Positions 54,313 through 63,693 of a stretch of 64,000 nucleotides of DNA are shown one piece after another (position 1 is the stretch's first letter; every line of letters begins with the position of its first letter). Made by a program: the position numbers and the translations under genes. The DNA is taken from assembly GCA_900471815.1 (NCBI GenBank), contig UICE01000003.1:85558-149557 (forward strand), given 5' to 3'. The stretch comes from Hyphomicrobiales bacterium. GTDB lineage: Bacteria > Pseudomonadota > Alphaproteobacteria > Rhizobiales > Rhizobiaceae. Below the pieces are notes generated by a model. It had not been told where the DNA came from. It searched no databases and worked only from the letters and a program-made list of their open reading frames with translations.

Positions 54313-55239
54313 TCAATCGTGAAAGGGCTCTACAAAGGCGCGCTCACCCATCATGAATGCGTCTGCCACATGACGTAACGGGGCGATGTCGACATCGGAT
54401 TTGCCATTCTTTACCAGATCGGCAAAGCGCCGGTAAAGCTCAGGATATTCGGCTTCTTCCGGCAAGGAAACAGCCTTGCCGCCAATGGTAAGCTTCGACC
54501 CTCCATCAATCAGGATCATCTGGCCAGCAGATGTTTCGGCTATGATATCCCATGTCTGCTTGCCAGTTTGTCGCCAGTCGAATTCTGCGTGAACAGGTGT
54601 CCCAATAGCACTGGTCATTTTCAGATCGGCAGCAATCGGCGCTTGCCGGTTCTCTGGAAATTCCAGTGTCGCGCTTCTGATGAATACCGGGTTTGGCATG
54701 ATATGGGTAAGGATCGACAGGGCATTAATGCCCGGATCAAAAACGCCAAGGCCGCCAGCCTGCCAGATCCAGTCCTGGTTGGGGTGCCAATGCCGGACAT
54801 CCTCCTTCCAGACGATGTGAACACTTTGGAGCGTATTGGAGCCAAGGAAGGATTTCGCTGCTTCGACACCGGGAGCATAGCGGGAGTGCCAACTGGCAAA
54901 GAGCGAAACGCCTTTTTCATTTGCCAAAGATGCCAGGCTCTCAACTTCGCTCAACGTCGCCCCCGGCGGCTTCTCAAGAAAGACGTGCTTGCCCGCTAGA
55001 ATGGCTTCGTAAGCGGCGTCGTAACGAAACTGCGGCGGCATGCATAAGGACACAGCGTCGATAGTCGGGACGGCCTCGAACATGGCCTTCATGGTGGTAA
55101 AATTGGGGATGCCGTCTACAGTGCCGTTGCGGCTTGCTGCGGCCACCAGCGTGAAGTCAGCATTTCTCTCTATGGAAGGCAGGTGTTGATCCCGGGCAAT
55201 TTTGCCAACGCCGACGATTGCCAGATTGATTGGGGGCAT
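54313..55239 (-). CDS. Gfo/Idh-family dehydrogenase (D-galactose 1-dehydrogenase-like)
   Basis: A 308-residue NAD(P)-dependent dehydrogenase: Rossmann motif AIVGVGKIARDQHLPS at the start, FLEKPPGATL near residue 90 and ASWHSRYAPGVE near 115. The KIARDQHLPSI opening and length resemble D-galactose dehydrogenases that start the De Ley-Doudoroff route. Lactonase and dehydratase partners are not adjacent. The start at 55239 has GAGGAACG upstream. A different sugar is possible. Confidence 0.78.
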   Translation of the reverse strand: MPPINLAIVGVGKIARDQHLPSIERNADFTLVAAASRNGTVDGIPNFTTMKAMFEAVPTIDAVSLCMPPQFRYDAAYEAILAGKHVFLEKPPGATLSEVESLASLANEKGVSLFASWHSRYAPGVEAAKSFLGSNTLQSVHIVWKEDVRHWHPNQDWIWQAGGLGVFDPGINALSILTHIMPNPVFIRSATLEFPENRQAPIAADLKMTSAIGTPVHAEFDWRQTGKQTWDIIAETSAGQMILIDGGSKLTIGGKAVSLPEEAEYPELYRRFADLVKNGKSDVDIAPLRHVADAFMMGERAFVEPFHD

Positions 55240-55460
55240 AGCGACGTTCCTCTTTTTCCGTCATCGCATCAAGCGATTGAAGTGCACTGATTTTTCAGCA
55301 GAGGTAATGCGGAAATCGCGCAGCGGCAAGTGGGGCACGCGATAAACTGTGTATCAACGGCATGGTGCTCAACACCCACATGGGTGAGTTCAATCTTGCA
55401 CTTGGAAGAAAATTGGAGTCCTGTCCGATATTGAGTTGAATCAGTTATGCGAGAAACAGA

Positions 55461-56948
55461 ATGTCCTTCCAGAAAATCGACGATCATGGCCGCAAGCTCG
55501 AAGCGCTTGAGCATGCGCTGGCAATTCTGGGGGCCGATGAGGCCACGCACATGGCCGTCGGAGGTGGCGAAAAACGTGCCGAAGCAATGGCAGCGCTTGC
55601 GGGAATGTATCACAGACAAGCAACAGCTCCAGAAATTGCCGATTGGATTGCTGATGCTGAAGCGCAAACGCTTGGTGATGAACAGCTTGCCGCCGTGCGT
55701 GAGTTCCGGCGCCATTACACAAATCTGACTTGCCTGCCTGTTGAGTTTGTCGAGCGTCAGACAAATGCGCGGATGCGCTGTGAACAATTATGGCGGGACC
55801 TGCGGGCAAAAAACGATTGGGCTGGTTTTGTGCCCGCGCTCGACGGCGTTATTGCACTGGCCCGTGAGGAGGCGGCTCTGCGTGCACAGGCGTTAGGACT
55901 TACGCCTTATGATGCAATGATCGAGCAACATGATCCGGGTGCCCGTACCGCCACGATTGGCCCGGTTTTCTCGGAGTTGAAAAATTTCCTGAAAGATTTT
56001 GTTTCCGAGGCATTGGCTGTTCAGGAGGAGAGGGCGGCCAAACGCCCCGTAAAAGCTTTGTCCGGAGTTTATCCCGTCGAAAAACAGCGTGAGCTCGGAC
56101 TGGCAATCATGGCGGCAACCGGCTTTGATTTGGCGCACGGAAGTCTTTCAGTTTCACATCATCCGTTTTGTGGCGGCGTGCCAAGCGATGTGCGTATCAC
56201 CACGCGTTACAAGACAAGCGAATTCCTTTCAGCGCTCATGGGCGTCCTGCACGAGACAGGTCATGCGCTTTACGAGCAGAATCTACCGAAAGAATGGTCG
56301 CATTGGCCGCTCGGCAGAGCACGGGGAATGGCAATGCATGAGAGTCAAAGCCTTTTCGAGGAGAAACAGATAGGCCGCAATCCGGCATTTTGGCGGTGGG
56401 CGCTCCCGGTTATTGCCCAACATCTGAATGAGACATGGTCTTTGGAAGACATCCTTCCGCACGTGCATCATGTAGGGCGCGGGTTGATCCGCGTCGATGC
56501 GGACGAAGTGACTTATCCGCTTCACGTTATCCTGCGATATGAGCTGGAAGAAGAGATTATTGCGGGCAAACTGCAAACCATCGATCTCCCGGAAGCGTGG
56601 GACGCGAAAATGCGTGAATATCTGGGTCTGTCCACGATTGATACACCGGGGGATGGACCGATGCAGGATGTGCATTGGCCCGCGGGTGCTTTTGGTTATT
56701 TCCCCTCATACACGCTCGGCGCAATGATGGCAGCACAGCAATGGGCCGCGTTGATACGCGACTACCCGACAGCGAACAACGATCTTGCGGAAGGCAACTT
56801 CACGAAGATCAATGATTGGCGACGTGAGAAAATCTGGTCGCAAGGCTCACGCTGGTCCACGCCGGAGCTGCTCGAGCGGGCTACTGGTGAAAAGTTGGAT
56901 GCCAGCCACTTCATAGGGCATCTGCGCAGCAGATATGGGGCTGCCTGA
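55461..56948 (+). CDS. Metallocarboxypeptidase, M32 (Taq) family
   Basis: A 495-residue cytoplasmic zinc carboxypeptidase. The zinc site is HETGH (about 263-267) with the downstream glutamate in MHESQSLFEEKQIGRN. The surrounding block FCGGVPSDVRITTRYKTSEF and the later HHVGRGLIRVDADEVTYPLH are typical of M32. The full length fits the family. It removes amino acids from peptide C-termini. It converges with the FkbM-family gene with only 3 bp between stops. Confidence 0.9.
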   Translation: MSFQKIDDHGRKLEALEHALAILGADEATHMAVGGGEKRAEAMAALAGMYHRQATAPEIADWIADAEAQTLGDEQLAAVREFRRHYTNLTCLPVEFVERQTNARMRCEQLWRDLRAKNDWAGFVPALDGVIALAREEAALRAQALGLTPYDAMIEQHDPGARTATIGPVFSELKNFLKDFVSEALAVQEERAAKRPVKALSGVYPVEKQRELGLAIMAATGFDLAHGSLSVSHHPFCGGVPSDVRITTRYKTSEFLSALMGVLHETGHALYEQNLPKEWSHWPLGRARGMAMHESQSLFEEKQIGRNPAFWRWALPVIAQHLNETWSLEDILPHVHHVGRGLIRVDADEVTYPLHVILRYELEEEIIAGKLQTIDLPEAWDAKMREYLGLSTIDTPGDGPMQDVHWPAGAFGYFPSYTLGAMMAAQQWAALIRDYPTANNDLAEGNFTKINDWRREKIWSQGSRWSTPELLERATGEKLDASHFIGHLRSRYGAA

Positions 56949-56951
56949 ATA

Positions 56952-57959
56952 TTATAGCTTCAGCGATAGTTTGGCCAACTGCCTGGCTACTTCTTTCTTG
57001 CGGCTTGGATGAATGGCCAGAATATTGGCAACCCGTCCGGATGGAAAAGCGGAATCGATTGCCTGAACGTCGGGCAATCGATTGATCCTCCCATTCAGAA
57101 CTTCCCATATCTGATAATCCCAACCTATCAGCCTGTCGTAAATTCCGCCGGGCGTCGTCTTTGACAAATTGGCAAGAACGTCGCGGTTTATCTCGATGAG
57201 CATTGTGGGAGTATATGCCGGGATCGTGTTTGTCGCGCCCTCCAAAAACAGGCCCTCTGCGCCTTCAATATCGACCTTGATGGAATCCGGCTTTAGCCCT
57301 TTTGCCATCACGTCCAGCGTCTCCACCTTTGTGCTCCGCTCGGATTTTGTATTGCCTGACCCCGCTACCAGACTTGTCGCTCCGGCATTGACCGAATATT
57401 CCGCTGTGTTGAGTTCCATCTCGCCAGGCTGATCGGCGAGAGCCAGTTGATGTACTTTGACCGTTTTCGAAAGCTTGTTTGCAATGATCGACTTGCTGAA
57501 AAGATTCCATAGATGAGGTAGCGGTTCAAACGAGACCACTTTCCCGTTGAACCCCGGCTTTGTGGCAATCGAAAGCGAGTAATAGCCGACATTGCCGCCT
57601 ACATCGAAAAATGTACCATTGTCCGGCGTGACAGCTTTCATGATGTCTATGTCAAACTTCTCATATCCGCCGCTGAAAATACCAAACGTCATGTGATACT
57701 GACGCAGATCGAGATATATCTTGAAACTATTGGTCGTCTCGAATAGCAACTCGACGCTTTTGGGCACAAAATTGTTAAATATGATCTCGGCATGGCGCTG
57801 ATGAAATTCGGATGAGGCGAAGAAGTTTCTGCGGTGCTGCTCAAGGGAAATCGTGCAAAGAGAGGACAGATTGTCCGATATTTTCAATTTCTCCTCGGCG
57901 TTGGCATCGCGTCCGAGGATGAATTTATAACAGTTCAGAATATCGCCAAGATCAGTCAT
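56952..57959 (-). CDS. FkbM-family methyltransferase
   Basis: A 335-residue protein with a C-terminal FkbM-type SAM methyltransferase domain: FFDVGGNVGYYSLSIA (motif I, about 116-131), VVSFEPLPHLWNLF, and VDIEGAEGLFLEGA (motif with conserved EGAE). The N-terminal 100 residues are helical with no recognised domain. FkbM enzymes often methylate sugars or hydroxyls of surface glycans. The gene lies 46 bp after a second methyltransferase on the same strand, in an AT-richer stretch. Confidence 0.84.
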   Translation of the reverse strand: MTDLGDILNCYKFILGRDANAEEKLKISDNLSSLCTISLEQHRRNFFASSEFHQRHAEIIFNNFVPKSVELLFETTNSFKIYLDLRQYHMTFGIFSGGYEKFDIDIMKAVTPDNGTFFDVGGNVGYYSLSIATKPGFNGKVVSFEPLPHLWNLFSKSIIANKLSKTVKVHQLALADQPGEMELNTAEYSVNAGATSLVAGSGNTKSERSTKVETLDVMAKGLKPDSIKVDIEGAEGLFLEGATNTIPAYTPTMLIEINRDVLANLSKTTPGGIYDRLIGWDYQIWEVLNGRINRLPDVQAIDSAFPSGRVANILAIHPSRKKEVARQLAKLSLKL

Positions 57960-58005
57960 GTTGCCATCACGTTAATTCAGAAATCAGTGACCAAGGCTCA
58001 CAGGA

Positions 58006-58764
58006 TCAGGCTCGCCGGGCTATGAAATAATAAGCGTGAATTCCCGTCGTTGAACGGTCATGGATCAGATGTACATCGGTCATCTGGTTCTTGTGAAACA
58101 GCGCCATCACCGTGTTCGCGTCGTAATCATACATTTGAATATCAGGGTGATCATAATTATCCCTGTCGATGAAAACGGTTTCATTTTTGTAGTAATCATT
58201 GCGGAAATACATCATCCGGTCGTTATAATACTCGGCGCGGTTTGCGGTTTTGAACAGCGGAACGTGCAGCGAAGCAACGCCGCCACTCTTCACACATTGC
58301 AAAAGATCATTGATGATAAAATAGCCCCGGCGCGGTTCAATGTGTTGCAAAACAATATAGCTATTGAGCCAATCGACTTTGACACCTTCCTTGACAAGGA
58401 CCTCGGGTGACTCGACGCAGCGCACGTTTTTCAACCCGCGATTGGCGCAATTTTTCAGCGCAATATTTCGCATCGTTTCAGAAATATCGATGCCAATGGC
58501 ATTTTTTGACTGCTCGGCGAGGGGGATCAGCAGTCTTCCTACCCCACAGCCAAAATCAATGATCGATTCAGTGGGAACCTCAAATTCCGGAACCAGACTT
58601 TTAATAAGCTTGGACAAATTGGCGATATCAGTCTGACCTGTGGCGAAGAATTCAGTTGCATCTTTTTTTGTCAATTTTTTCGATTTGAACTGGTCTTCTG
58701 TCAATACGGCCCAATAGGCATTGTCTTGAGCCAGTTTCTCCCAGTCTTCATTTGTATTGCGCAT
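58006..58764 (-). CDS. Class I SAM-dependent methyltransferase
   Basis: A 252-residue protein with methyltransferase motif I IIDFGCGVGRLLIPLAE (about 67-83), an acidic post-I residue in AIGIDISETM and a motif IV-like NSYIVLQHIEP. It lies between FkbM and the WcbI-like/GSCFA genes on the same strand, with an 89-bp AT-rich gap upstream. A glycan or glycosyl-modifying role is suggested only by neighbours. Confidence 0.82.
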   Translation of the reverse strand: MRNTNEDWEKLAQDNAYWAVLTEDQFKSKKLTKKDATEFFATGQTDIANLSKLIKSLVPEFEVPTESIIDFGCGVGRLLIPLAEQSKNAIGIDISETMRNIALKNCANRGLKNVRCVESPEVLVKEGVKVDWLNSYIVLQHIEPRRGYFIINDLLQCVKSGGVASLHVPLFKTANRAEYYNDRMMYFRNDYYKNETVFIDRDNYDHPDIQMYDYDANTVMALFHKNQMTDVHLIHDRSTTGIHAYYFIARRA

Positions 58765-58853
58765 GGAGTTCCCCTCGATCCAGTCAACTCATTTCAGGCA
58801 ATTAAAAGTATTTTTCATATATCTCAGCAAAGTATTTTCAGTATTAAATAGCA

Positions 58854-59711
58854 TCAATGCAGCGCCTCCATAAGAACTGATTTTACCAAGTTGTGGCGGT
58901 TGGTGTACTGAACTTCGGGAAGAAATGGGTCCGGCGCCAATCTGGAGTATATTCCGAAGCTCTGTTCGATGAATTGCTCCAGGGAAATTTGCTTATATTC
59001 CTGGGGCACCTTGAACATGTAAGAGCCTCTCACGCCGAAAACTTCTCCTATTTCCGGGTAGACCGGATAGCATGCTCCTGAAGTCATCACGTCTGCTGGC
59101 ACAAGATCTGTGCAATTGGGTTCGATGCCGCATTTTTCAAGAAATAATTGCGCGATATCGTGTATCGGACGCGCCTTGGAGTGATTGATTCCGTACATGA
59201 AGCAATCGCCGCGTGTCCAAACCCTGAATTTGCCCGAAATATCGAGCCCGTGATTCATGAAGGTTTTCAGAAGCTGATCTCGCTCGATTTCCCATCGTGT
59301 GAAATAACCGCATCGTTCAAATACGTCGCGACGAAAGAGCGCCGTTGTTGTTTGAACATCGTATCCGGCTTGATAGGCGGCAAGCACAATCATTGAATGG
59401 AATGGCCCCAAGGGGCTATCCAACATTGCTCCCCGCGCTACCACCGTGCAAAGGTCCGGGTGATAAGCATCAAACTTTATGGACGGTATCTTGCTGAGAT
59501 TGTCCAATGCTGAAAAATCATAGGCGAGGCCATTAATGTCGGGGTGAATGATTACTTTCGCATATTGGGACAGCGTTTGTTTATAGTCATCAAGCTTGCT
59601 GCGGAACGACCAATAGTCGGCGTGATCGATCTTGATGCCATTGGTGAGCAATCGCAATGAGTTCGCGAGTCCGAATGTATTGCAGTTGGAAACGAGTAGC
59701 CAATTATCCAT
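58854..59711 (-). CDS. WcbI-like putative polysaccharide acyltransferase, copy 1
   Basis: A 285-residue soluble protein with an exact-length, clearly related second copy at 60782. Shared marks: N-terminal WLLVSNCNTFGLANSLRLL, then FDAYHPDLCTV (about 80-90), PFHSMIVLAAYQAGYDV and MYGINHSKARPIHDIAQLFLEK. NC-x, HPD-L and NH blocks in this order recall WcbI-type CoA-binding capsule acyltransferases, with NCN in place of the usual NCQ. It lies 21 bp after the GSCFA gene in one operon. The family assignment is by eye and tentative. Confidence 0.62.
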   Translation of the reverse strand: MDNWLLVSNCNTFGLANSLRLLTNGIKIDHADYWSFRSKLDDYKQTLSQYAKVIIHPDINGLAYDFSALDNLSKIPSIKFDAYHPDLCTVVARGAMLDSPLGPFHSMIVLAAYQAGYDVQTTTALFRRDVFERCGYFTRWEIERDQLLKTFMNHGLDISGKFRVWTRGDCFMYGINHSKARPIHDIAQLFLEKCGIEPNCTDLVPADVMTSGACYPVYPEIGEVFGVRGSYMFKVPQEYKQISLEQFIEQSFGIYSRLAPDPFLPEVQYTNRHNLVKSVLMEALH

Positions 59712-59732
59712 GACAGGTTCTCGAGTTCGGGG

Positions 59733-60785
59733 TTACGGGCGCATCATCTCGATCTCGCGTTCATCGCAAATGACATTGCGTTGCGGTGCTTCCGGAAGGG
59801 GCAACATTGTCGCCGCCGTCTTTTCTTCTTCCGGTTGAGACACATAATTTTTGACGAAGCAGCGCATGGCATGCGCCACACCGATTGAGTTTACCTCTCG
59901 ATAATCGTCCTCATAATACAAGCCGCCCGCATAGCTGCCGGTTATGATCTCGTAGGAGGGAAAATAGTCCACCCAATCAAAACGCGCCAACGTCTGTTCG
60001 GCAACTACCCGCAAAACGGATTTACTATAGGTGGTGGAAACAAGGACACTTCGGTCTTCATAGGTAGCGACTAGCGGTACTGGAGAGACAGTGAGCAGCA
60101 CCTTAACGCGAGGATTGACCGCTTTCAGCTTTTCCAGAAAAAGAGTCATATCCATATCAACGTCAGCAACGTTGAAATTGATGAACTCGTATTTTTCAGC
60201 ATCGTAAGCACCAGCGCTGACGCCAGGTGCCAGCGGAAAAACAGAGCCATCGGATCTCGATCGCCATGCTTCGGTCAGACCGAGCGTGAAAACGAAAACA
60301 TCTGAATCGAGAAATACGGATTTAACCGCTTTAAGATGGGCGCGGCGTGCTTCCCTGACGGCTTCTTCCGTCTCATAGCCGTCCGGCTCAATGAGCGGAC
60401 GAAATGAATCGACAAATTTGCCGTCCTTACGCCGCCATGCGGTTTCCAGTGGTGTTCTTCCCTCAAAAACTTCCTCAAAAAGTTGCAAGAGCTGGCGGGC
60501 AGTATAGAGATTTCCGTAACGCGCAGAAAACACCCCGAAATTGCGGGAAATACGCTCCTGAGGAGGCAGGTCTTCACCGGATTCTGCAATCAGATAATGG
60601 AAACCTATCCGCTGCATCTGACGAGAGATATGTTGGGCGAAACAGCTTCCGGCCGTGGCAATTTTCATTGCACTGTCGATTTTGTACCGGGGATTTTCAA
60701 CCGGATCAAAAAGATGGGTTTCCACTCGCGCAACCGAACGCCGCCACAACTGATAATCCTTGATTCCGACGTAGGGGTTGGTCAT
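59733..60785 (-). CDS. GSCFA-domain protein
   Basis: A 350-residue protein named for its GSCFA block, here AGSCFAQHISRQM (about 46-58), plus FTLGLTEAWRS near 165 and LLTVSPVPLVATYEDR near 235. The domain is related to SGNH/GDSL hydrolases, with the serine of GSCFA the expected nucleophile. It sits between two WcbI-like genes and overlaps the upstream one by four bases (ATGA), so all three are probably made together. A de-acylation or acyl-transfer role on glycans is inference. Confidence 0.85.
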   Translation of the reverse strand: MTNPYVGIKDYQLWRRSVARVETHLFDPVENPRYKIDSAMKIATAGSCFAQHISRQMQRIGFHYLIAESGEDLPPQERISRNFGVFSARYGNLYTARQLLQLFEEVFEGRTPLETAWRRKDGKFVDSFRPLIEPDGYETEEAVREARRAHLKAVKSVFLDSDVFVFTLGLTEAWRSRSDGSVFPLAPGVSAGAYDAEKYEFINFNVADVDMDMTLFLEKLKAVNPRVKVLLTVSPVPLVATYEDRSVLVSTTYSKSVLRVVAEQTLARFDWVDYFPSYEIITGSYAGGLYYEDDYREVNSIGVAHAMRCFVKNYVSQPEEEKTAATMLPLPEAPQRNVICDEREIEMMRP

Positions 60786-61639
60786 TTGTCCGCCTCCGCT
60801 ATGATATTTTTGACGTGATTGTATCGGTCAGCAAAGAAATATTCGGCTGCAACTTCGCCCGGTGCCCATTTGGAATAGACCTCAAAACTTTTTTGAATGA
60901 ACTCTTCCAGTGACATCAACCGGTATTCGCCCAGAACTTTGAACATGCGCGATCCGCGAAAGCCGAATGTTTCCGCAATTTCCGGGTAGACTGGAAGGCA
61001 TATGCCGTCGACCAAGGTGTCGTGGGGTACAAGGTCAGATTTGTTTGTCTCAATGCCGATCGATTCAAGAAATACTCTCGCAACATCGTGAATTGGCCCA
61101 GCCTTTGGGTGACCGAGGCCATACATGAAGGACTGGCCGCGAGACCATGATCTGAACGGCGCTGCTATATCGAGATTGAAGAATGAAAAAACTTTCATAA
61201 GCCGGTCCCGTTCCGGCTCCCATCGTGAAAGAAATCCGCACTGCTCGAATATTTCCCGCCGAAATAGTCGCTCGGTTTTCTCGACACTATAGCCCGCTTC
61301 AAAAGCGGCAAAAACCAGCATGGAATGATAGCCGGCCGTCGGGCCATAAATGCGCTGTCCGTCCGCAAAAAGATAACAAAGATCCGGATGATAGGCATCA
61401 AAGTCGATACCGGGAATTCGGCTGACGTTTTTCAGAAGAGAAAAATCATATTCTACGAATTGAATGGCAGGATTTATAATAACCCTATCATATCCCGGCA
61501 TGGTTTCCTTGTACTTTTCGAGATTTTTCATCAGTTCGAAGACATCGAAACAGTCCAAGGTGAAACTGTTACTGAGAAGCTTTAAGGAGTTTGCCAATCC
61601 ATATGTATTGCAGTTCGAAATCAGCAACCATTTTTCCAA
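60782..61639 (-). CDS. WcbI-like putative polysaccharide acyltransferase, copy 2
   Basis: A 285-residue paralogue of the gene at 58854, with the same blocks: WLLISNCNTYGLANSLKLL, FDAYHPDLCYLFADG, GYHSMLVFAAFEAGYSVEKT and MYGLGHPKAGPIHDVARVFLE. Differences are spread over the length, so the pair diverged long ago or has distinct substrates. It starts the three-gene unit. No signal peptide or membrane helix is seen, so the product should act in the cytoplasm on activated sugars or lipid-linked glycan. Confidence 0.62.
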   Translation of the reverse strand: MEKWLLISNCNTYGLANSLKLLSNSFTLDCFDVFELMKNLEKYKETMPGYDRVIINPAIQFVEYDFSLLKNVSRIPGIDFDAYHPDLCYLFADGQRIYGPTAGYHSMLVFAAFEAGYSVEKTERLFRREIFEQCGFLSRWEPERDRLMKVFSFFNLDIAAPFRSWSRGQSFMYGLGHPKAGPIHDVARVFLESIGIETNKSDLVPHDTLVDGICLPVYPEIAETFGFRGSRMFKVLGEYRLMSLEEFIQKSFEVYSKWAPGEVAAEYFFADRYNHVKNIIAEADK

Positions 61640-62014
61640 GGGACGCTCTCTTCAAAGTGACTGTTACACAACGCTATATTCGATAGCTGCGGAATGGTTC
61701 CATTGCTTACAAAACTCGTCGGAATTCTCATGAACGGCTGTAAATCATTGTCAAATTACGACGTTGATCCGAGATAAGCCTTTTGGAGACTTATAAATCT
61801 ATACAGATTGCGCCTTAACGCGTCATAATACGACCGTCGTACATTATCCTTTGAAGACTTGGTAAATGGCCGCTGGCATAAGCGCGGCAGTGCCCAACCT
61901 ACGGCTGACGCAGAAGTTTTCGTCGCATCGTTTCGCAACAGCGAACTGTCAGATGACGTTTAAAGCGTGAAGTTTATGCGACCCCGGTATCCGGTGATAC
62001 CGGGGTTATGTGCG
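61640..62014. other. 375-bp AT-rich gap upstream of the WcbI-like operon
   Basis: This is probably the promoter region of the WcbI-like/GSCFA operon; no gene is supported. Near its right end ACCCCGGTAT and ATACCGGGGT (61981-61990, 61997-62006) form a 10-bp perfect stem just past the VOC gene stop; this could mark the 3' end of that transcript, although the T-run is weak. Confidence 0.45.
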
Positions 62015-62389
62015 TTATGCCTCCGGCGCGTGGCAAACGGCCTCGATATTATGTCCGTCAGGGTCGATGACAAAGGCAGCATAATAATTGACGTGATAAT
62101 GGGGGCGAAGACCAGGCGCACCATTATCTTTGCCACCAGCTTCCAAAGCTGCATGATAAAACGCGTCGACTTCCTGGCGGGTTTTTGCCGCGAAAGCCAA
62201 ATGAATATGCGCTGGCTTTTCCTGGGTTTCGAACAGACACAACGAAGCCTCGCTCCCAACGCTAAGCTCAATACCGTATGAAGGCTCGCCCTCGGCGACG
62301 ATAGTTACTCCCAGCGGTTTTAATGCCTCGACAAAAAATGCCCTGCTCGCAGCATAATCGCTAACGCCGAATTTGACATGATCAAACAT
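62015..62389 (-). CDS. VOC-family (glyoxalase/dioxygenase-fold) protein
   Basis: A 124-residue single-domain vicinal-oxygen-chelate protein: starts FDHVKFGVSDYAASRAFFVE, has HIHLAFAAKTRQEVDAFY in the middle and YYAAFVIDPDGHNIEAVCH at the end, with the His/Glu metal ligands in place. Such proteins include glyoxalases, dioxygenases and antibiotic-binding proteins. ATG 62389 follows AAGGTGG. The gene comes 20 bp after the LprI-like gene on the same strand. Confidence 0.84.
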   Translation of the reverse strand: MFDHVKFGVSDYAASRAFFVEALKPLGVTIVAEGEPSYGIELSVGSEASLCLFETQEKPAHIHLAFAAKTRQEVDAFYHAALEAGGKDNGAPGLRPHYHVNYYAAFVIDPDGHNIEAVCHAPEA

Positions 62390-62409
62390 TGGACCACCTT
62401 GTTGCCTCG

Positions 62410-62814
62410 CTATTTTGCTGGAACAGGACAGTCCATGTCTCCATCCGTGCATTTGAGGTATAGTTTCAATTCCTGAATACGGGATCGAGTTTTATTATAG
62501 AGGCAAGAATTCGAGATAAAAGGGTATGCTGTTCCACCTTGAACAGTCGAACTTGAGAAGTTGCATTCCGCGTCTCGAAATCCAATCCAGGCTTTTTGTG
62601 CAGCCACCAAGAGTTTTGCGGTGTCCGGATCACCCTTTAATCGTCCTGCAATCTGCTTGTAGACCGAATTGAGTTCTCCGTCAGCTCTGGAATAAGCGTG
62701 CCCGGCACAAATATTCATGTCGGTCTGATTGGTCTTATCGCCACAGTTTTGCTGAGAATGTGCGAGTGAAATTCCTCCGAGAAATATGGCTGACGCCATA
62801 AACAGAACCTTCAT
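62410..62814 (-). CDS. DUF1311/LprI-N-type secreted small protein
   Basis: A 134-residue secreted protein with a signal peptide (KVLFMASAIFLGGISLAHS) and the DUF1311 pattern: four or more cysteines, NICAGHAYSRADGELNSVYKQ and KAWIGFRDAECNF. Family members are described as lysozyme-inhibitor-like LprI proteins. The cysteines probably form disulfides in the periplasm. No functional partner is evident. Confidence 0.83.
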   Translation of the reverse strand: MKVLFMASAIFLGGISLAHSQQNCGDKTNQTDMNICAGHAYSRADGELNSVYKQIAGRLKGDPDTAKLLVAAQKAWIGFRDAECNFSSSTVQGGTAYPFISNSCLYNKTRSRIQELKLYLKCTDGDMDCPVPAK

Positions 62815-62913
62815 TGCTTCTCTCTCCCTCTGAACAACGGATCAATGCCGCCTCGGCAGTCATATCAAACTGAAACAGGATTGTTGAGCCAATCGGCCAG
62901 CGCAAAATTTGCT

Positions 62914-63693
62914 CTAGGCGAAACAAAGCACCGTATGCTCGCCAATCTGTGCATATCGCCATTTGTTCGTATGAACCTCATGCATCAGATCGCGATCAAT
63001 CAGCCTACGGAACTTGGCCAATAGTTGAGGGTGTTCAGAATAGGTGGTTAGAAAGAGCTTGTTCTGAAAAATCAGAAATGGTGCAAGGCGGCGGTTTGCA
63101 ACGCGCATATACTCAAAGAAGCCTTCCGAAACACTAGGCCAATGTGGACCGAGGAAATCATCAAGCAGGATGACGCCGCCGGGTACGATCATTTCCTGAG
63201 CGAGCGCCATATCATTAATTACATGCTTGACCGTATGACCGCCATCGACCGAAAAAAGTCGCACACCAGAGCTTTTTAGCCGTTGTCGGATGGTTGCCGG
63301 TGTAAATGACATGCTGTCAGCCGAAATTGCTGTGACCTGCCGCTTCAGGTGGGAAAAATAACTGTCGAGATGCTGGTTAAACATCGACAATGACCCTTTC
63401 CCGCTATGATCAAGATTTTTCTCCTGGTCGTCAAAAAGGTCGATGGCAATGCATTTCTCATTCGGTCTTGCTGTGGAAGCCATAAGGAAAAATAGTTTGC
63501 CGTGGTGCACACCGATTTCCACGATATCGCCAACGACATTATCTTCCAGCTGAATCTCCCTGATGAGCTTCAGAACATGGGGTACCCGGCTGCCTACCCA
63601 ACCTTGGATGTTTATCCAAACATCTTTTAACGCGGTTCCAATTGGGTCGCTGTCATTTTCTACCGGAGTGTCGATGAATTCATCCCCCTGCAA
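62914..63693 (-). CDS. Class I methyltransferase, CmcI/cephalosporin-hydroxylase-like group
   Basis: A 259-residue protein with a motif I-like VGDIVEIGVHHGKLFFLMA (about 53-71), an acidic CIAIDLFDDQ and the SVDGGHTVKHVINDMALA block with DGGH typical of CmcI-like O-methyltransferases. A later PGGVILLDDFLGPHWP fits motif IV-V. It stands 99 bp before the DUF1311 gene. With the other methyltransferases nearby it may modify surface glycan; the substrate is unknown. Confidence 0.8.
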   Translation of the reverse strand: MQGDEFIDTPVENDSDPIGTALKDVWINIQGWVGSRVPHVLKLIREIQLEDNVVGDIVEIGVHHGKLFFLMASTARPNEKCIAIDLFDDQEKNLDHSGKGSLSMFNQHLDSYFSHLKRQVTAISADSMSFTPATIRQRLKSSGVRLFSVDGGHTVKHVINDMALAQEMIVPGGVILLDDFLGPHWPSVSEGFFEYMRVANRRLAPFLIFQNKLFLTTYSEHPQLLAKFRRLIDRDLMHEVHTNKWRYAQIGEHTVLCFA

